DNA of 26,160 bases from CAUZEO01 sp963578625 (lineage in GTDB: Bacteria > Verrucomicrobiota > Kiritimatiellia > SLOV01). The translations under genes and the position numbers were made by a program. Where the stretch lies: contig CAUZEO010000030.1 of the NCBI GenBank assembly GCA_963578625.1, positions 1 through 26,160 of the forward strand. Direction: 5' to 3'. The notes under the pieces are model-generated. The model did no database searches. It saw nothing but the letters and a program-made list of their open reading frames with translations, and was not told the DNA's origin. Shown here one piece after another: positions 1-7,634 of the stretch (position 1 is the first letter of the stretch; the number at the start of each line of letters is the position of its first letter).

Positions 1-2
1 CG

Positions 3-365
3 GGCGGATTGATAGACTTGCTTGGGCCCGTGGAGACTCAGTACTGCGGGCTGAACAGCATCACGGCAACGCCGGATGTACTGATCCACGGCAAACGCGA
101 TCCGACCGTGAGCCTGAACGGGGTCGTCGTGACATGCCCCGCTTTTAGCGATATTCAAGTCCGCCTGCTCGATTCAAACAGCATAGTCCTTGACACCGAA
201 AGCTTCGTTCCATCGGATGGGCAAACCCAGAGCATCAATTGGGAAACGATCTATGATTTTTCCAACATCATCCTCGATCCCGGGGACTACACCATCGAGG
301 TAACCGTGACCGATTCGAATAACTGCAGTTCGGATCCGGTTTCGACTCCCATCTCGGTCAACTAG
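3..365 (+). CDS. C-terminal part of a secreted Ig-like/PKD-like repeat protein (5' end outside window)
   Basis: The reading frame is open to the left edge, so this is the 3' end of a longer gene that stops with TAG at 363-365. The roughly 120 visible residues are rich in beta-branched residues, Asp, Ser and Thr. They contain the pattern of an Ig-like or PKD-like beta-sandwich near the end (DPGDYTIEVTVTDSNNC), with a few cysteines (in QYCG, VTCPAF and NNCSS). Such domains are typical of secreted or surface-attached multidomain proteins. No catalytic motif or sorting signal is visible in the part seen. The TTG at 9 is just an internal codon. The specific function cannot be stated. Confidence 0.6.
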   Translation, partial: GGLIDLLGPVETQYCGLNSITATPDVLIHGKRDPTVSLNGVVVTCPAFSDIQVRLLDSNSIVLDTESFVPSDGQTQSINWETIYDFSNIILDPGDYTIEVTVTDSNNCSSDPVSTPISVN

Positions 366-390
366 ACTCCCTGTCCCTTGCAGACAGATT

Positions 391-420
391 CCCGGCCCTC
401 TCGTCGCGGTCCGGGGTTTC
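391..420 (+). terminator. Possible weak terminator hairpin after the Ig-like gene
   Basis: CCCGG at 391-395 can pair with CCGGG at 411-415, and a short T-rich run follows. The stem is short and the T tract weak, so this is only a candidate. It sits where a terminator is expected, between the stop codon at 365 and the next operon. Confidence 0.25.
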
Positions 421-504
421 TTACGTTTGAAACATTGTCTTTCTGACGGACCATCGGCCTTTTCCCTTGGTCGCTTGATTCCAACAGCCCATTCTGTCGA
501 TCTA

Positions 505-1281
505 ATGACGAAAGCCGACGAACTGGTAGACGAGGCGCTGAAGAAGTTCACTTCGAAGAATTTCGCGGGCGCGGAAACTCTGCTTCATGATGCGCTGGCA
601 CTGGAGACGGATAATCTGCTCGCCCTCAACAATCTCGGGCACATTCAGCTTTTGAAGAAAGACCTGGAGGCCGCGGCATGCTTCCTGGACCGTGCGATAT
701 CGATCGATCCAGACTTCGTTCCCGCGACATTGGGCCGAGCAAAGGTGTATCTTGCGTCCCGCGCATTTGACGAGGCACTGGTGACGATCCAGAGCGTGCG
801 AGAAAACCTGGAGGAGGAACAGCGGGGAGACTTCTTTCACATCATCGGACTTGTGTTCGTGGGAAAGCAGGACTGGGACACCGCACTGAATTTCCTTGAA
901 AAATATGTCCAGGAGCGGCCCGGCAGCCTGCACGCACTCACGGCGGTGTATCAGACATGCCTGAATGCAGGCTACGCGTCACGGGCCCTGGACGCACTGG
1001 AACGAATTACGATCGAGTTCCCCAGTGAGTCAACGCCCTGGATCCAACTGCTGAACCAGGTCCGCAACCAGGGCAAGGCAGATCGGCTGCCTGCAATCTG
1101 CCGCCGCCTGGCAGAGTATGGCGAGGCGACCCTTCCCGTCCTCAACTATACTGCGCAGTGTTGCTTCGACGCAGGATCCTACGCCTACGCAGCATGGATG
1201 TCCCAGGAGGCGAAAACCCGCAACGACGGCTTTGACCGGACTCAATTCGCGGCGCTGGCTCAGGCGGAGCGATTTCTGTGA
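505..1281 (+). CDS. TPR-repeat protein, first gene of a PqqD/nucleotidyltransferase operon
   Basis: A soluble protein of 258 residues if started at ATG 505. The frame is open further up to TTG 427, but those 26 codons look non-coding and MTKADELVDEALKKF gives a natural TPR start. Tetratricopeptide helices recur through the N-terminal half: the pair containing NFAGAETLLHDALALETDN, then the one ending LDRAISIDPDFVPA, then LNFLEKYVQERPGS. The final stretch is also helical. TPR arrays are protein-interaction scaffolds; no enzyme motif is present and no signal peptide is seen. Its stop TGA (1279-1281) overlaps the GTG start of the next gene, so the two are almost certainly translationally coupled. 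Its partner is likely one of the downstream proteins, an inference from the operon only. Confidence 0.8.
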   Translation: MTKADELVDEALKKFTSKNFAGAETLLHDALALETDNLLALNNLGHIQLLKKDLEAAACFLDRAISIDPDFVPATLGRAKVYLASRAFDEALVTIQSVRENLEEEQRGDFFHIIGLVFVGKQDWDTALNFLEKYVQERPGSLHALTAVYQTCLNAGYASRALDALERITIEFPSESTPWIQLLNQVRNQGKADRLPAICRRLAEYGEATLPVLNYTAQCCFDAGSYAYAAWMSQEAKTRNDGFDRTQFAALAQAERFL

Positions 1282-2348
1282 AGCCGGAGGTCCAACTGCT
1301 GCTGTCCCTCGTCTCGGATCGGTTTCCGGAACCCGAGGCGATCGACGAATCGCAATCTGAATCATTTCTAGCAATGTGCCGGCGTCACCGCCTCGATTCC
1401 TATCTCGGGCACCGGATTCAGAACAATCCGTGCCAAATACTCACGGAGAAAACATCGCAACAACTGTTTACCTCGCTACACGGATCAAAACTGCGCTCCC
1501 GGGTTATGCAGCAGCGCTTCCAGCGCCTGGCAGATCAATTCCATCGTGCCGATATAAGGTTTGCCGCGCTCAAGGGCGTAGACCTTGCGCGGAGAATCTA
1601 TTACGACCCGGGCCTCAGACCTTTCGATGACATTGATATTCTTGTGGCTCCAGCCGATGTTACAACGATTTTGAAACACCTGGTCCGATTAGGATTCGAA
1701 ACGCCGCCCCGACTACTGCCGGCATCATGGGTGAGAAAGTTTCATTTCCACCTTCCTCTCATTCACAGGGAAGAGAATTGGATGTTGGAGGTGCACTGGA
1801 GGCTTATGGACAAATCGATATTGCCGGTTGTCCCGGAGAAAGAACTCTGGGATGAGATGCAGCGGTCGCCGGAGGGATATAGGATCCTCTCCCCCGTTCA
1901 CTATGTAACCTACCTTGCGGCCCATGCCGCAAAGCACGGATTTCTTAACAATCGAATCGCAAACCACGCCCGGTGCCCGGAATTCCTAGTGCATCCATAC
2001 TCCGAAATCCGCCTCATCTGGCTGCTCGACATCGCACTCATGATGACGTACGAGAAAGTTTCTCCGGACGCCGTGCTCAACACCGCGACTGAATGGGTCT
2101 GCCGGGACGCGGTAGGCGATGTATTGGCGCTGTGTAGCACCCTGTTTCCATCAGCGTGCAACATCAACGGCGCGGCGCGTTCTGTGCGGCGCGAAGGTCC
2201 TGTGGAACGACGAGTTAAGCAGCGTTTGATGGGGGCGATGCAGCAGGAACTGGACGGGAAGGATCCATGCGCTGAATCGCTTCCATGGCTCCTCGTGCCC
2301 AGCAAGACTTTTCATGTGCGCCCCATCCGACTCCTGACTCACGGATAA
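1278..2348 (+). CDS. Nucleotidyltransferase-fold family protein (NTP_transf_5 type)
   Basis: A 356-residue protein starting at GTG 1278, overlapping the upstream TGA. The diagnostic block is ALKGVDLARRIYYDPGLRP followed by FDDIDILV. This is the Lys-Gly and acidic D-x-D signature of the uncharacterised nucleotidyltransferase family often found beside PqqD-like and HprK-like genes. Further on come the EVHWRLMDKS segment and a His-rich helix (YLAAHAAKHGF), which are also characteristic. The family is assumed to transfer a nucleotide or to bind one, but to my knowledge no substrate is established. Gene order TPR, NTase, PqqD, with zero or overlapping spacing, argues for one transcript. Family assignment is firm; biochemical role is unknown. 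Confidence 0.85.
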   Translation: MKPEVQLLLSLVSDRFPEPEAIDESQSESFLAMCRRHRLDSYLGHRIQNNPCQILTEKTSQQLFTSLHGSKLRSRVMQQRFQRLADQFHRADIRFAALKGVDLARRIYYDPGLRPFDDIDILVAPADVTTILKHLVRLGFETPPRLLPASWVRKFHFHLPLIHREENWMLEVHWRLMDKSILPVVPEKELWDEMQRSPEGYRILSPVHYVTYLAAHAAKHGFLNNRIANHARCPEFLVHPYSEIRLIWLLDIALMMTYEKVSPDAVLNTATEWVCRDAVGDVLALCSTLFPSACNINGAARSVRREGPVERRVKQRLMGAMQQELDGKDPCAESLPWLLVPSKTFHVRPIRLLTHG

Positions 2349-2609
2349 ATGAGCACACCCCTTCAGAAGCGTGACGGAATACGGGAGCAGGTCGCAGGAG
2401 ACGAACTGTTTCTCTATGATGAAAGCGGCGACGAACTCACGGTTCTGAACAGAACCGCCCTCCTGATCTGGTCACTCTGCGACGGCAATCACAGCCCGGA
2501 ACAGATGGGCGATCTCCTCTCGAAAGTCTATCCGGAGGTACCGCCGGACCAAATCCTCGCCGACGTCCGAGCAACCCTCCAGGACTTCAAGGAGCAGTCA
2601 CTCTTGTAG
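2349..2609 (+). CDS. PqqD-like peptide-chaperone domain protein (HPr-rel-A type)
   Basis: An 86-residue protein beginning directly after the preceding TAA. The sequence follows the PqqD/RRE fold: an N-terminal beta hairpin (DELFLYDESGDELTVLN), then the hallmark NRTALLIWSLCDG helix, then a winged-helix-like C-terminal half ending FKEQSLL. PqqD-family domains bind leader peptides of ribosomally made peptides. A related branch occurs with an HprK-like kinase and a nucleotidyltransferase in the 'HPr-rel-A' systems. No precursor peptide gene or radical SAM maturase is visible next to it, so a peptide-modification role is unproven. The HprK-related kinase lies convergent at 3444-4541. Confidence 0.85.
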   Translation: MSTPLQKRDGIREQVAGDELFLYDESGDELTVLNRTALLIWSLCDGNHSPEQMGDLLSKVYPEVPPDQILADVRATLQDFKEQSLL

Positions 2610-2759
2610 AGGGACCCACCAAGAGTTCCAAGAGATGTCCTGTGTATCCGCCTGGCGGATCGACGCGGCCCCATGGATTCCGAATGTCCTACGCGGAAAG
2701 AATTCAGACCATCGGGCATGCATGGACGTGGAGTCCTCCCATGACCACGCGTGCGCGGC

Positions 2760-3420
2760 CTATACAGTGATCCACTCGCGACCCACCTCCGACTTCCGGA
2801 GTTCATCAAATGCGGGTTCTACTGCGCGGAGTCCATATCCGCCCCGGGGCTGTTCCGCCAGCATGTACATGTAGATGTTCAAGTCCTCGATCACCCGCTC
2901 CTTCGCCCACTCCGCGGTGTCGCCATTCAATGCCGCGACGATGCGGGGAATTAATCGGCCCTCATATACTGAGTTCGGATCTGGAAACGTCTGTTGAACC
3001 GGAGAAAACTCCTCCGGGCGATGATCTGAAAGAAAGGCCAGAGGCTCGACGAAATGTTCGATCGGGACCGCATACATCCAGGCAAGCGGCGCAGTCATCC
3101 ATAACAGTCCCAGGAAGGTGCGGAATGAAGTACCCCGTTCCTGTGCCGGACCGGCGGATAGAAAAGTGTCGAATGTAGGCATAAAACAAGAGGCAGAGCA
3201 GGAGCGAGACCAGCGCCGGAAGGATCAATACGATCGGCATACTCTGGAGGTACTCCTGGTCGAACTCGCGGGCGATTCCAGCAACCACTACCTAAAACAG
3301 CCCAAGCCAGATGGTGGAATTTGACTCGGCAATCCGGAAGATCGCCGCCCGATTGCCCACCAGGAATTTAAGCGTCGTCAGAAACACAGCCTTGATTCCT
3401 CCCGTGCCGAGAGAATACAC
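2760..3420 (-). pseudogene. Broken multi-spanning membrane protein gene
   Basis: On the minus strand, a membrane-protein frame begins near 3420 with GGIKAVFLTTLKFLVGN. It meets an in-frame TAG at 3292-3294, continues as VVVAGIAREFDQEYL and a hydrophobic helix (VLILPALVSLLLCLLFYAY). At about 3182 it shifts frame to SFRTFLGLLWMTAPLAWMYAV. After EHFVEPL the hydrophobic pattern is lost and the frame ends at 2760 with an unrelated-looking soluble stretch. From memory this resembles an uncharacterised polytopic membrane-protein family with a conserved FWMTAPLAWLYA-like block, whose later helices would be missing here. One nonsense codon, one frameshift and a lost C-terminus make it a decayed gene. 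It occupies the gap between the convergent PqqD and HprK-like genes. Confidence 0.6.
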
Positions 3421-3443
3421 CTTACTCGCTGGAGCTGTGAAAC

Positions 3444-4541
3444 CTATTGCTTAATCAACGATTCGACCAACTCCGCCGTTTCGTGCAGACGACCCGGTAC
3501 GACCTCGTAGAATCGGGCTCCTTCAAAAGCTCGCGATAACTCGAACATCATCTTTGCCGGACCTTCCTCTGCCATGAGCGCGCGCATATTCACGACGCAT
3601 CCCAAGAGCATTTCGATTCCCTTTCGAGCAGCCAACTCGGTGACTCGCGGAGAAAGATCATAGTCGATGGTCGCGCGGGCGCCCCGGTGATGCGCGGCCA
3701 GAAGCGTATTCGTCCGCGCAGCTGCCTCATCCACGGCGGCACTGATCAAGACGCCTGGCTGATGTAAAATACGAATCCCCGGGTAAAAGTTCCCTTCGAT
3801 TGACTCTACCCCGATCACTCCGTCCAATTCACGCAGTGCGTAGGAAAACTTCTCGGTAAATTCCGGTGCGAACACTTCAAGCACCGACCGCTCGACGCTT
3901 TCTCTTTCTGCGTTACGGGGTGGGACGAGGAATGCCACCACCGACGCGCTCGTTGTCCTGCCTGAAACATCCCGTTCCCGATGTAAAGGCTGGACCACCG
4001 CTTTCAACTCATCCGCCAGGGCCATCTCCGTTACCGTATAACCCGCGGGAAGCTCAACGAGTTCAAGCGTGTGGGGGCGCAATGCCAGGGACCGGGCATA
4101 GGCATGTACTCTTTTTTCCCGGCGGTCGATCGCCGCGATCTCATCCGAGAATACGGTCCAACCGCGGCGAAGCAACTCCACCGCGAGGGTCGATTTTCCC
4201 ACTGTGGACGCGCCGGTGAGGATACATCCCCTGCCTACAATATCCAGGCATGCGGCGTGTACCGCGAAATAATCGCGCACCGACCGAAGAAAATGATTCT
4301 GCATGAGAAACATCAACAGCACCATCGCATCTTCATGTGCGCAGGCAACCCGGCCCCAAGGGCTTTCGATTCGCATGAATTCGCCCTCCTCAACTGCCCG
4401 TACGGATACGAAGGGCACCTCCCCGGAAACATCGAATTGTTCAACAACGAAGGAGCCGTAGAGCAGATCGAAAAACGCGAGCAGCGCCTCCCCGGCATCG
4501 AGCCGAAGGGGCACATTGAGAATGTTGTAGCACCGGATCAA
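3444..4541 (-). CDS. HprK-related P-loop kinase
   Basis: A 365-residue protein starting at TTG 4541, whose TTG overlaps the TGA of the upstream peptidase gene (shared bases 4538-4541). The middle holds an HPr kinase/phosphorylase-type Walker A, GASTVGKST (about residues 110-118), preceded by FAVHAACLDIVGRGCIL. FSDEIAAID (about 131-139) matches the following acidic strand of HprK. These families phosphorylate serine on a protein partner; in RiPP clusters homologues phosphorylate the peptide. The classical HprK C-terminal signature loop is not obvious, and the final 150 residues are divergent. With the PqqD-like and nucleotidyltransferase proteins it forms the three-part signature of an HPr-rel-A type system. 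No HPr gene is in the window. Kinase fold is confident, substrate unknown. Confidence 0.8.
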   Translation of the reverse strand: MIRCYNILNVPLRLDAGEALLAFFDLLYGSFVVEQFDVSGEVPFVSVRAVEEGEFMRIESPWGRVACAHEDAMVLLMFLMQNHFLRSVRDYFAVHAACLDIVGRGCILTGASTVGKSTLAVELLRRGWTVFSDEIAAIDRREKRVHAYARSLALRPHTLELVELPAGYTVTEMALADELKAVVQPLHRERDVSGRTTSASVVAFLVPPRNAERESVERSVLEVFAPEFTEKFSYALRELDGVIGVESIEGNFYPGIRILHQPGVLISAAVDEAAARTNTLLAAHHRGARATIDYDLSPRVTELAARKGIEMLLGCVVNMRALMAEEGPAKMMFELSRAFEGARFYEVVPGRLHETAELVESLIKQ

Positions 4542-5080
4542 CGTCCTTTGCTCCCGGTTACAATCTTGCGCAACCCCCTGGAGACCGCCGACCAGAATCG
4601 CCCGATCCGGGTTGGTTCAGGCCCGAAAAGTTTTCTCTTCACCTGGTACAGCCTCCACTCCATCCGCGACCATGCAAGGAGTACGCTCGCCGTAATTTCC
4701 CCCCCGGCGCTGCCGAAAACGATCCTTTTCTCTTCTCGCCGGACGGCGATGACCCGGGCAATAACGTCCTCTTCGCCGATCACGGTTGCCTCGATCTTGT
4801 GATCGCCCTTTTCGCGAAGACAGACACCCTGTTCGGTCTTCCAGCGGTGGATCACCCGGTGAAGCACGAGTGACTCTCCTCGCGCGAACAGAATCAGGTC
4901 TCCGGAACGGACAACGGATGGGTCGTCAAACGCAACTTCGACGACCGAGTCTTCACAGATGAGCGGCGCCATGCTGAATCCGGTCGTGCGCAATTCAAGC
5001 GTACTGCCGGATCCTCGTTGTGCGCGCAGGTATGCGAGACGGGCTTCCGCCGGCAACGGGTGCTCTTCAGCTGGTTTCAC
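4538..5080 (-). CDS. S24/S26-type serine peptidase-like protein without a membrane anchor
   Basis: A 180-residue protein starting at GTG 5080. TTGFSMAPL (Ser36) is the G-x-S-M-x-P nucleophile box of the LexA/signal peptidase superfamily. SGDLILF and SLVLHRVIHRW follow (His74), then REKGDHK (Lys91-Gly-Asp93). The H-R-V-I box resembles the Ser-His dyad of SipW/Sec11-type signal peptidases, while Lys91 could alternatively be the Ser-Lys base. Unlike true signal peptidases, no strongly hydrophobic N- or C-terminal helix is visible, so it may act in the cytoplasm or on a partner. It overlaps and precedes the HprK-related gene, so the pair is co-transcribed. Such peptidase-like proteins recur beside PqqD/HprK/NTase sets; processing of a peptide is an inference. 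Confidence 0.75.
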   Translation of the reverse strand: MKPAEEHPLPAEARLAYLRAQRGSGSTLELRTTGFSMAPLICEDSVVEVAFDDPSVVRSGDLILFARGESLVLHRVIHRWKTEQGVCLREKGDHKIEATVIGEEDVIARVIAVRREEKRIVFGSAGGEITASVLLAWSRMEWRLYQVKRKLFGPEPTRIGRFWSAVSRGLRKIVTGSKGR

Positions 5081-5148
5081 GTCCCAAGTATGAGTCGGTT
5101 TGCGCGCAGAGCAAACGGAATTGACCGCAGCGTGGAGCTTACTCCGCG

Positions 5149-6090
5149 CTACGAACTCTTCGCTCCTCGCTGGGCGGCGGCTAGTGGGCCGATGTCAAGG
5201 AAACCTTCCTGGATCCAGGTCTTTCGCGTGGGAAAAGGAATGAGGAGGTCGTCCTGCCCTGCATACCGTTCAAGCAGGCCGGCGCGATCGTAGTCGAAGT
5301 AAACAATCTCCACGTCGAGTTCTCCATCGTCTTCGGAAATGGAAAGCAAACTGGACTGCACCGGTTGCTTCGCCCTCAGATTCTCCTGCTCGTCGCGGTC
5401 TGTCACTACGCCGGCGGCGGTTCGGAATCGTTGAATCGGCACAGCGACCGAACCGCTATTGGCAAGAAATGAACTCGACTGTTTCCGAAAGAACGGATAG
5501 TGCGTGTGGCCGATCACGGTGCCGTCGACTTCGGGTTCATGAAACAATGCCATCAGTTGATCCGGCGTGGATTGCCAATCGGTGTAATCGGTGTTCCCGT
5601 GATTCTGGTGGCCGTGTAATATGCGGATCGTCTTCCCCCGCCACCGCACCAAAAATTGATCCGGCAGTTCGGCGACGAATTGGAGTTGATCCGGACTCAA
5701 ACGCTTGTAGCCGCCCAGTTCCGCGTCCCTTGTCCAATGATCGGATGTATCTTCCAGGGCCAGGTTCTGCAGGTAGGCGAAGACGAGGCTGTCGTGATTT
5801 CCCCTCGTGGTTTGGCCGGTGGCGTGACTGCGAACCCATTCGAGCGTTTCGGCTGGATCGATGCCGCCTTCGAACAAGTCGCCGTTGACGAAAACGGCAT
5901 GGGTGCCCGGAAGCGACTGCAGGCATCGGTCCACGCCATCCAGCGGTTCGCGATAGGCATGCAAGTCACTCACGACGGTCAGGCGGTCGATCTCCGGACC
6001 AATCTCGGCCGTCACCGACTCGATGGGCCAAGTCCGCGGTTGACCCGGCCGCCAGACCAGCCGACCCTGAATTGTTTCCTGTGAAGGCAT
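5149..6090 (-). CDS. Calcineurin-like metallophosphoesterase
   Basis: A 313-residue protein from ATG 6090; the frame continues upstream to 6174, but a second ATG at 6102 and that extension look like leader sequence. All metal-binding blocks of the calcineurin-like fold are present in order: VVSDLHAY (Asp42, His44), VNGDLFEGG (Asp71), TRGNHDS (about 97-100), ILHGHQ (about 159-161) and IGHTHYP (about 194-197). No signal peptide, so cytoplasmic. The family hydrolyses phosphomono- or diesters, and the substrate cannot be read from sequence. It lies 68 bp upstream of the S24/S26-like gene in the same direction and may share its transcript. Fold assignment is secure. Confidence 0.85.
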   Translation of the reverse strand: MPSQETIQGRLVWRPGQPRTWPIESVTAEIGPEIDRLTVVSDLHAYREPLDGVDRCLQSLPGTHAVFVNGDLFEGGIDPAETLEWVRSHATGQTTRGNHDSLVFAYLQNLALEDTSDHWTRDAELGGYKRLSPDQLQFVAELPDQFLVRWRGKTIRILHGHQNHGNTDYTDWQSTPDQLMALFHEPEVDGTVIGHTHYPFFRKQSSSFLANSGSVAVPIQRFRTAAGVVTDRDEQENLRAKQPVQSSLLSISEDDGELDVEIVYFDYDRAGLLERYAGQDDLLIPFPTRKTWIQEGFLDIGPLAAAQRGAKSS

Positions 6091-6097
6091 GGAACCT

Positions 6098-6127
6098 AGC
6101 ATATCGCCGGCACAACGTTCTTGACAA
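6098..6127 (-). promoter_or_regulatory. Candidate sigma70-like promoter for the metallophosphoesterase
   Basis: On the minus strand TTGTCA (6127-6122) lies 18 nt before TATGCT (6103-6098). The ATG at 6090 begins only seven bases after the -10 box, so transcription would start at or next to the start codon (near-leaderless mRNA). Judged on hexamer match only. Confidence 0.3.
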
Positions 6128-6232
6128 GTAACGCTTCGAAATAAGGGCCTCAAATGGTTCCCAACCATGCGCAATTTCGTACCGCGAACAAACGCAGGCC
6201 AACGCCGACGAGGATTGCGGTGCCCGGACTAA

Positions 6233-6397
6233 CATCACTACGGGGCCAGCTCGGTGAGCCCGGCCACGCCCACCCCGGTGGAAACCTTCACCTCCATCGG
6301 AGCCGACCTGATTGGAAACGGACAGTCGGTGATCCTGTGCGCTGAAACGACAGAACCGGATTCAAGGATGTACCGGGTGCTCCAGCAGGAGCTATAG
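6233..6397 (+). pseudogene. Decayed C-terminal tail of a secreted protein
   Basis: A short frame ending at TAG 6395-6397 encodes a coherent tail (VETFTSIGADLIGNGQSV, then SRMYRVLQQEL). It is shaped like the end of large secreted proteins that finish with an S-R-x-Y-R-V motif. Upstream the frame is closed by TAA at 6230 and no start is visible, so only the tail survives. It sits divergent from the metallophosphoesterase, in a gene-poor stretch. Alternative: chance open frame. Confidence 0.3.
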
Positions 6398-6404
6398 ATG
6401 TCGC

Positions 6405-6591
6405 GTCTTAACATCTAATTTTGTCGTAAAACTTTCTTGGTGGAGCACCAGTCCACTCATTCCGATTGAGTTGCTGTTCGATGAAGAGGAGGGATGAAGA
6501 GTAGAGGCGCGTTTCGAAGTCAGAGGGGTTTTACGACAGAATCAACATCTAACGCCCAGTTCCACACGGAACTAAAACCAGATGTTAAGAC
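6405..6591. repeat. Imperfect inverted-repeat (MITE-like) element
   Basis: GTCTTAACATCT (6405-6416) is perfectly complementary to AGATGTTAAGAC (6580-6591). The adjacent ATTTTGTCGTAAAAC (6418-6432) pairs with GTTTTACGACAGAAT (6528-6542) with one mismatch. On the right side the two arm segments are separated by 37 extra bases, which contain their own hairpin AGTTCC-acac-GGAACT (6558-6573). The 95-bp interior (6433-6527) has no convincing ORF. The arrangement is that of a small non-autonomous foldback element with an insertion in one arm. Confidence 0.5.
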
Positions 6592-6628
6592 CCGACCAGT
6601 CTCAGGTTACGTGCCGGGGACTCCGCTA

Positions 6629-6647
6629 CACGGGTTGGACACCCGTG
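6629..6647. repeat. Small perfect hairpin between the inverted-repeat element and yciB
   Basis: CACGGGT (6629-6635), a 5-nt loop, then ACCCGTG (6641-6647). There is no U tract on either strand, so it is not a clear terminator. It may be a REP-like palindrome or part of the yciB 3' UTR (yciB stops at 6679 on the minus strand). Confidence 0.35.
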
Positions 6648-6678
6648 CTACGGGAGGAGCCAATTCGGTGACAGGTGA

Positions 6679-7236
6679 TTATCCCGCTGCTTCTTTTTCT
6701 GCTTCTTCGGGCTCCTTGACGTGGGCGCGAAGCAGTAGCATCTGTCCTATAACAAAGGCGAAACTTAATCCGGTGAGTCCGAAGAGTTTAAAATTCACCC
6801 AGGCGCTTTCTGTCCACGCATACGCAATCACGATGTTGAGTACGCCGCACACAATGAAAAACAGGACCCACGCGAAGTTGAGGCACTTCCATTTCACTGT
6901 AGGCATTTCGAGCGCCTTGCCGAGCATTCTTTCTACAAGTGATTTTTCGCCGACGAACTGGCTGATCAAAAACGCGAGCCCCAGTCCCCAATTAACGACG
7001 CTTGGCTTCCACTTGATGAACACCGGATCCCGCAACCACAGGGTAAGCCCGCCCAGCAGAACCACCGCAAGGCATGTCCAGATATACATCTTCTCCACCC
7101 GCTTGGTGATCAACTTCACGGCGATCAACTGAACGACGCAGGCTACGATAATCACGCCGGTCGCAACAAATATGTCGAACAGCTTGTAGGCGATGAAAAA
7201 CAATAGCACCGGCAACAAGTCGAAAAAAATCTTCAT
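6679..7236 (-). CDS. yciB: YciB/IspZ family inner-membrane protein (septation protein A)
   Basis: A 185-residue polytopic membrane protein from ATG 7236; the frame is open upstream to 7350, but MKIFFDLLPVLLFFIAYKL is the family's standard N-terminus. Further family blocks include GLTLWLRDPVFIKWKPSVVN and the later WVNFKLFGLTGLSF. About five hydrophobic helices are visible. YciB is involved in cell-envelope maintenance and septation in proteobacteria; the exact biochemical role is not settled. The C-terminus ends in a charged stretch (VKEPEEAEKEAAG). It follows rnr and a truncated signal peptidase I on the same strand. Identification is firm. Confidence 0.9.
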   Translation of the reverse strand: MKIFFDLLPVLLFFIAYKLFDIFVATGVIIVACVVQLIAVKLITKRVEKMYIWTCLAVVLLGGLTLWLRDPVFIKWKPSVVNWGLGLAFLISQFVGEKSLVERMLGKALEMPTVKWKCLNFAWVLFFIVCGVLNIVIAYAWTESAWVNFKLFGLTGLSFAFVIGQMLLLRAHVKEPEEAEKEAAG

Positions 7237-7621
7237 TGGGTTTCTCTTTTCTAAAGTATTCCCTTTTCGCAATTCTCCACTGGAGATCGAGGACGATACA
7301 TGATTCGCTTGCAAAGACAACGAGAACCTTTGACCCATGCGAATAATCACACCGTTTCAGCAGCGCGTGTACGCCGCCGCGATGGAATGAGCGCGCGCGC
7401 CGGCTGTTTGAGTATGCCACCAGGTTGATCACGCGAATCTGCCGGTCCCGTATCGTCGGATCCATGCTATGACCGTCTACCCAGGCGGGCCGCAACCAGA
7501 ACTTCAGCACCACGAAACAGAGCGCGCCAATAACCACGGCCCGGATCAAGGTCACCCGGGTCCTGCTGCCGATGAGGATACGCATCCACCGGCCATTCGG
7601 ACTCTGGGCTTTTTCGTTCAA
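7237..7621 (-). pseudogene. Truncated signal peptidase I (lepB) remnant
   Basis: From TTG 7621 the frame gives a basic N-terminus, one transmembrane segment (LIRAVVIGALCFVVLKFWL) and the signal peptidase I box WVDGHSMDPTIRD with its nucleophilic serine. After INLVAYSN the sequence stops resembling the family. The R-G-D segment, the catalytic lysine strand and the rest of the beta fold are absent. The frame then runs on into yciB in another phase. A functional enzyme needs the missing lysine half, so this is a broken or residual gene; the genome should carry another lepB. It starts 14 nt after the rnr stop. Confidence 0.6.
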
Positions 7622-7634
7622 GCTCTCTTTTAGT

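Noticed and set aside
505..2609. Lasso-peptide cluster
   Set aside because: There is a PqqD-like protein, and an HprK-like kinase is near, but no B2 protease, asparagine synthetase-like cyclase or precursor gene was found.
4071..4802. A 243-codon plus-strand frame over the HprK-like and peptidase genes
   Set aside because: Composition is that of an antisense shadow, while the minus-strand genes have clear family motifs.
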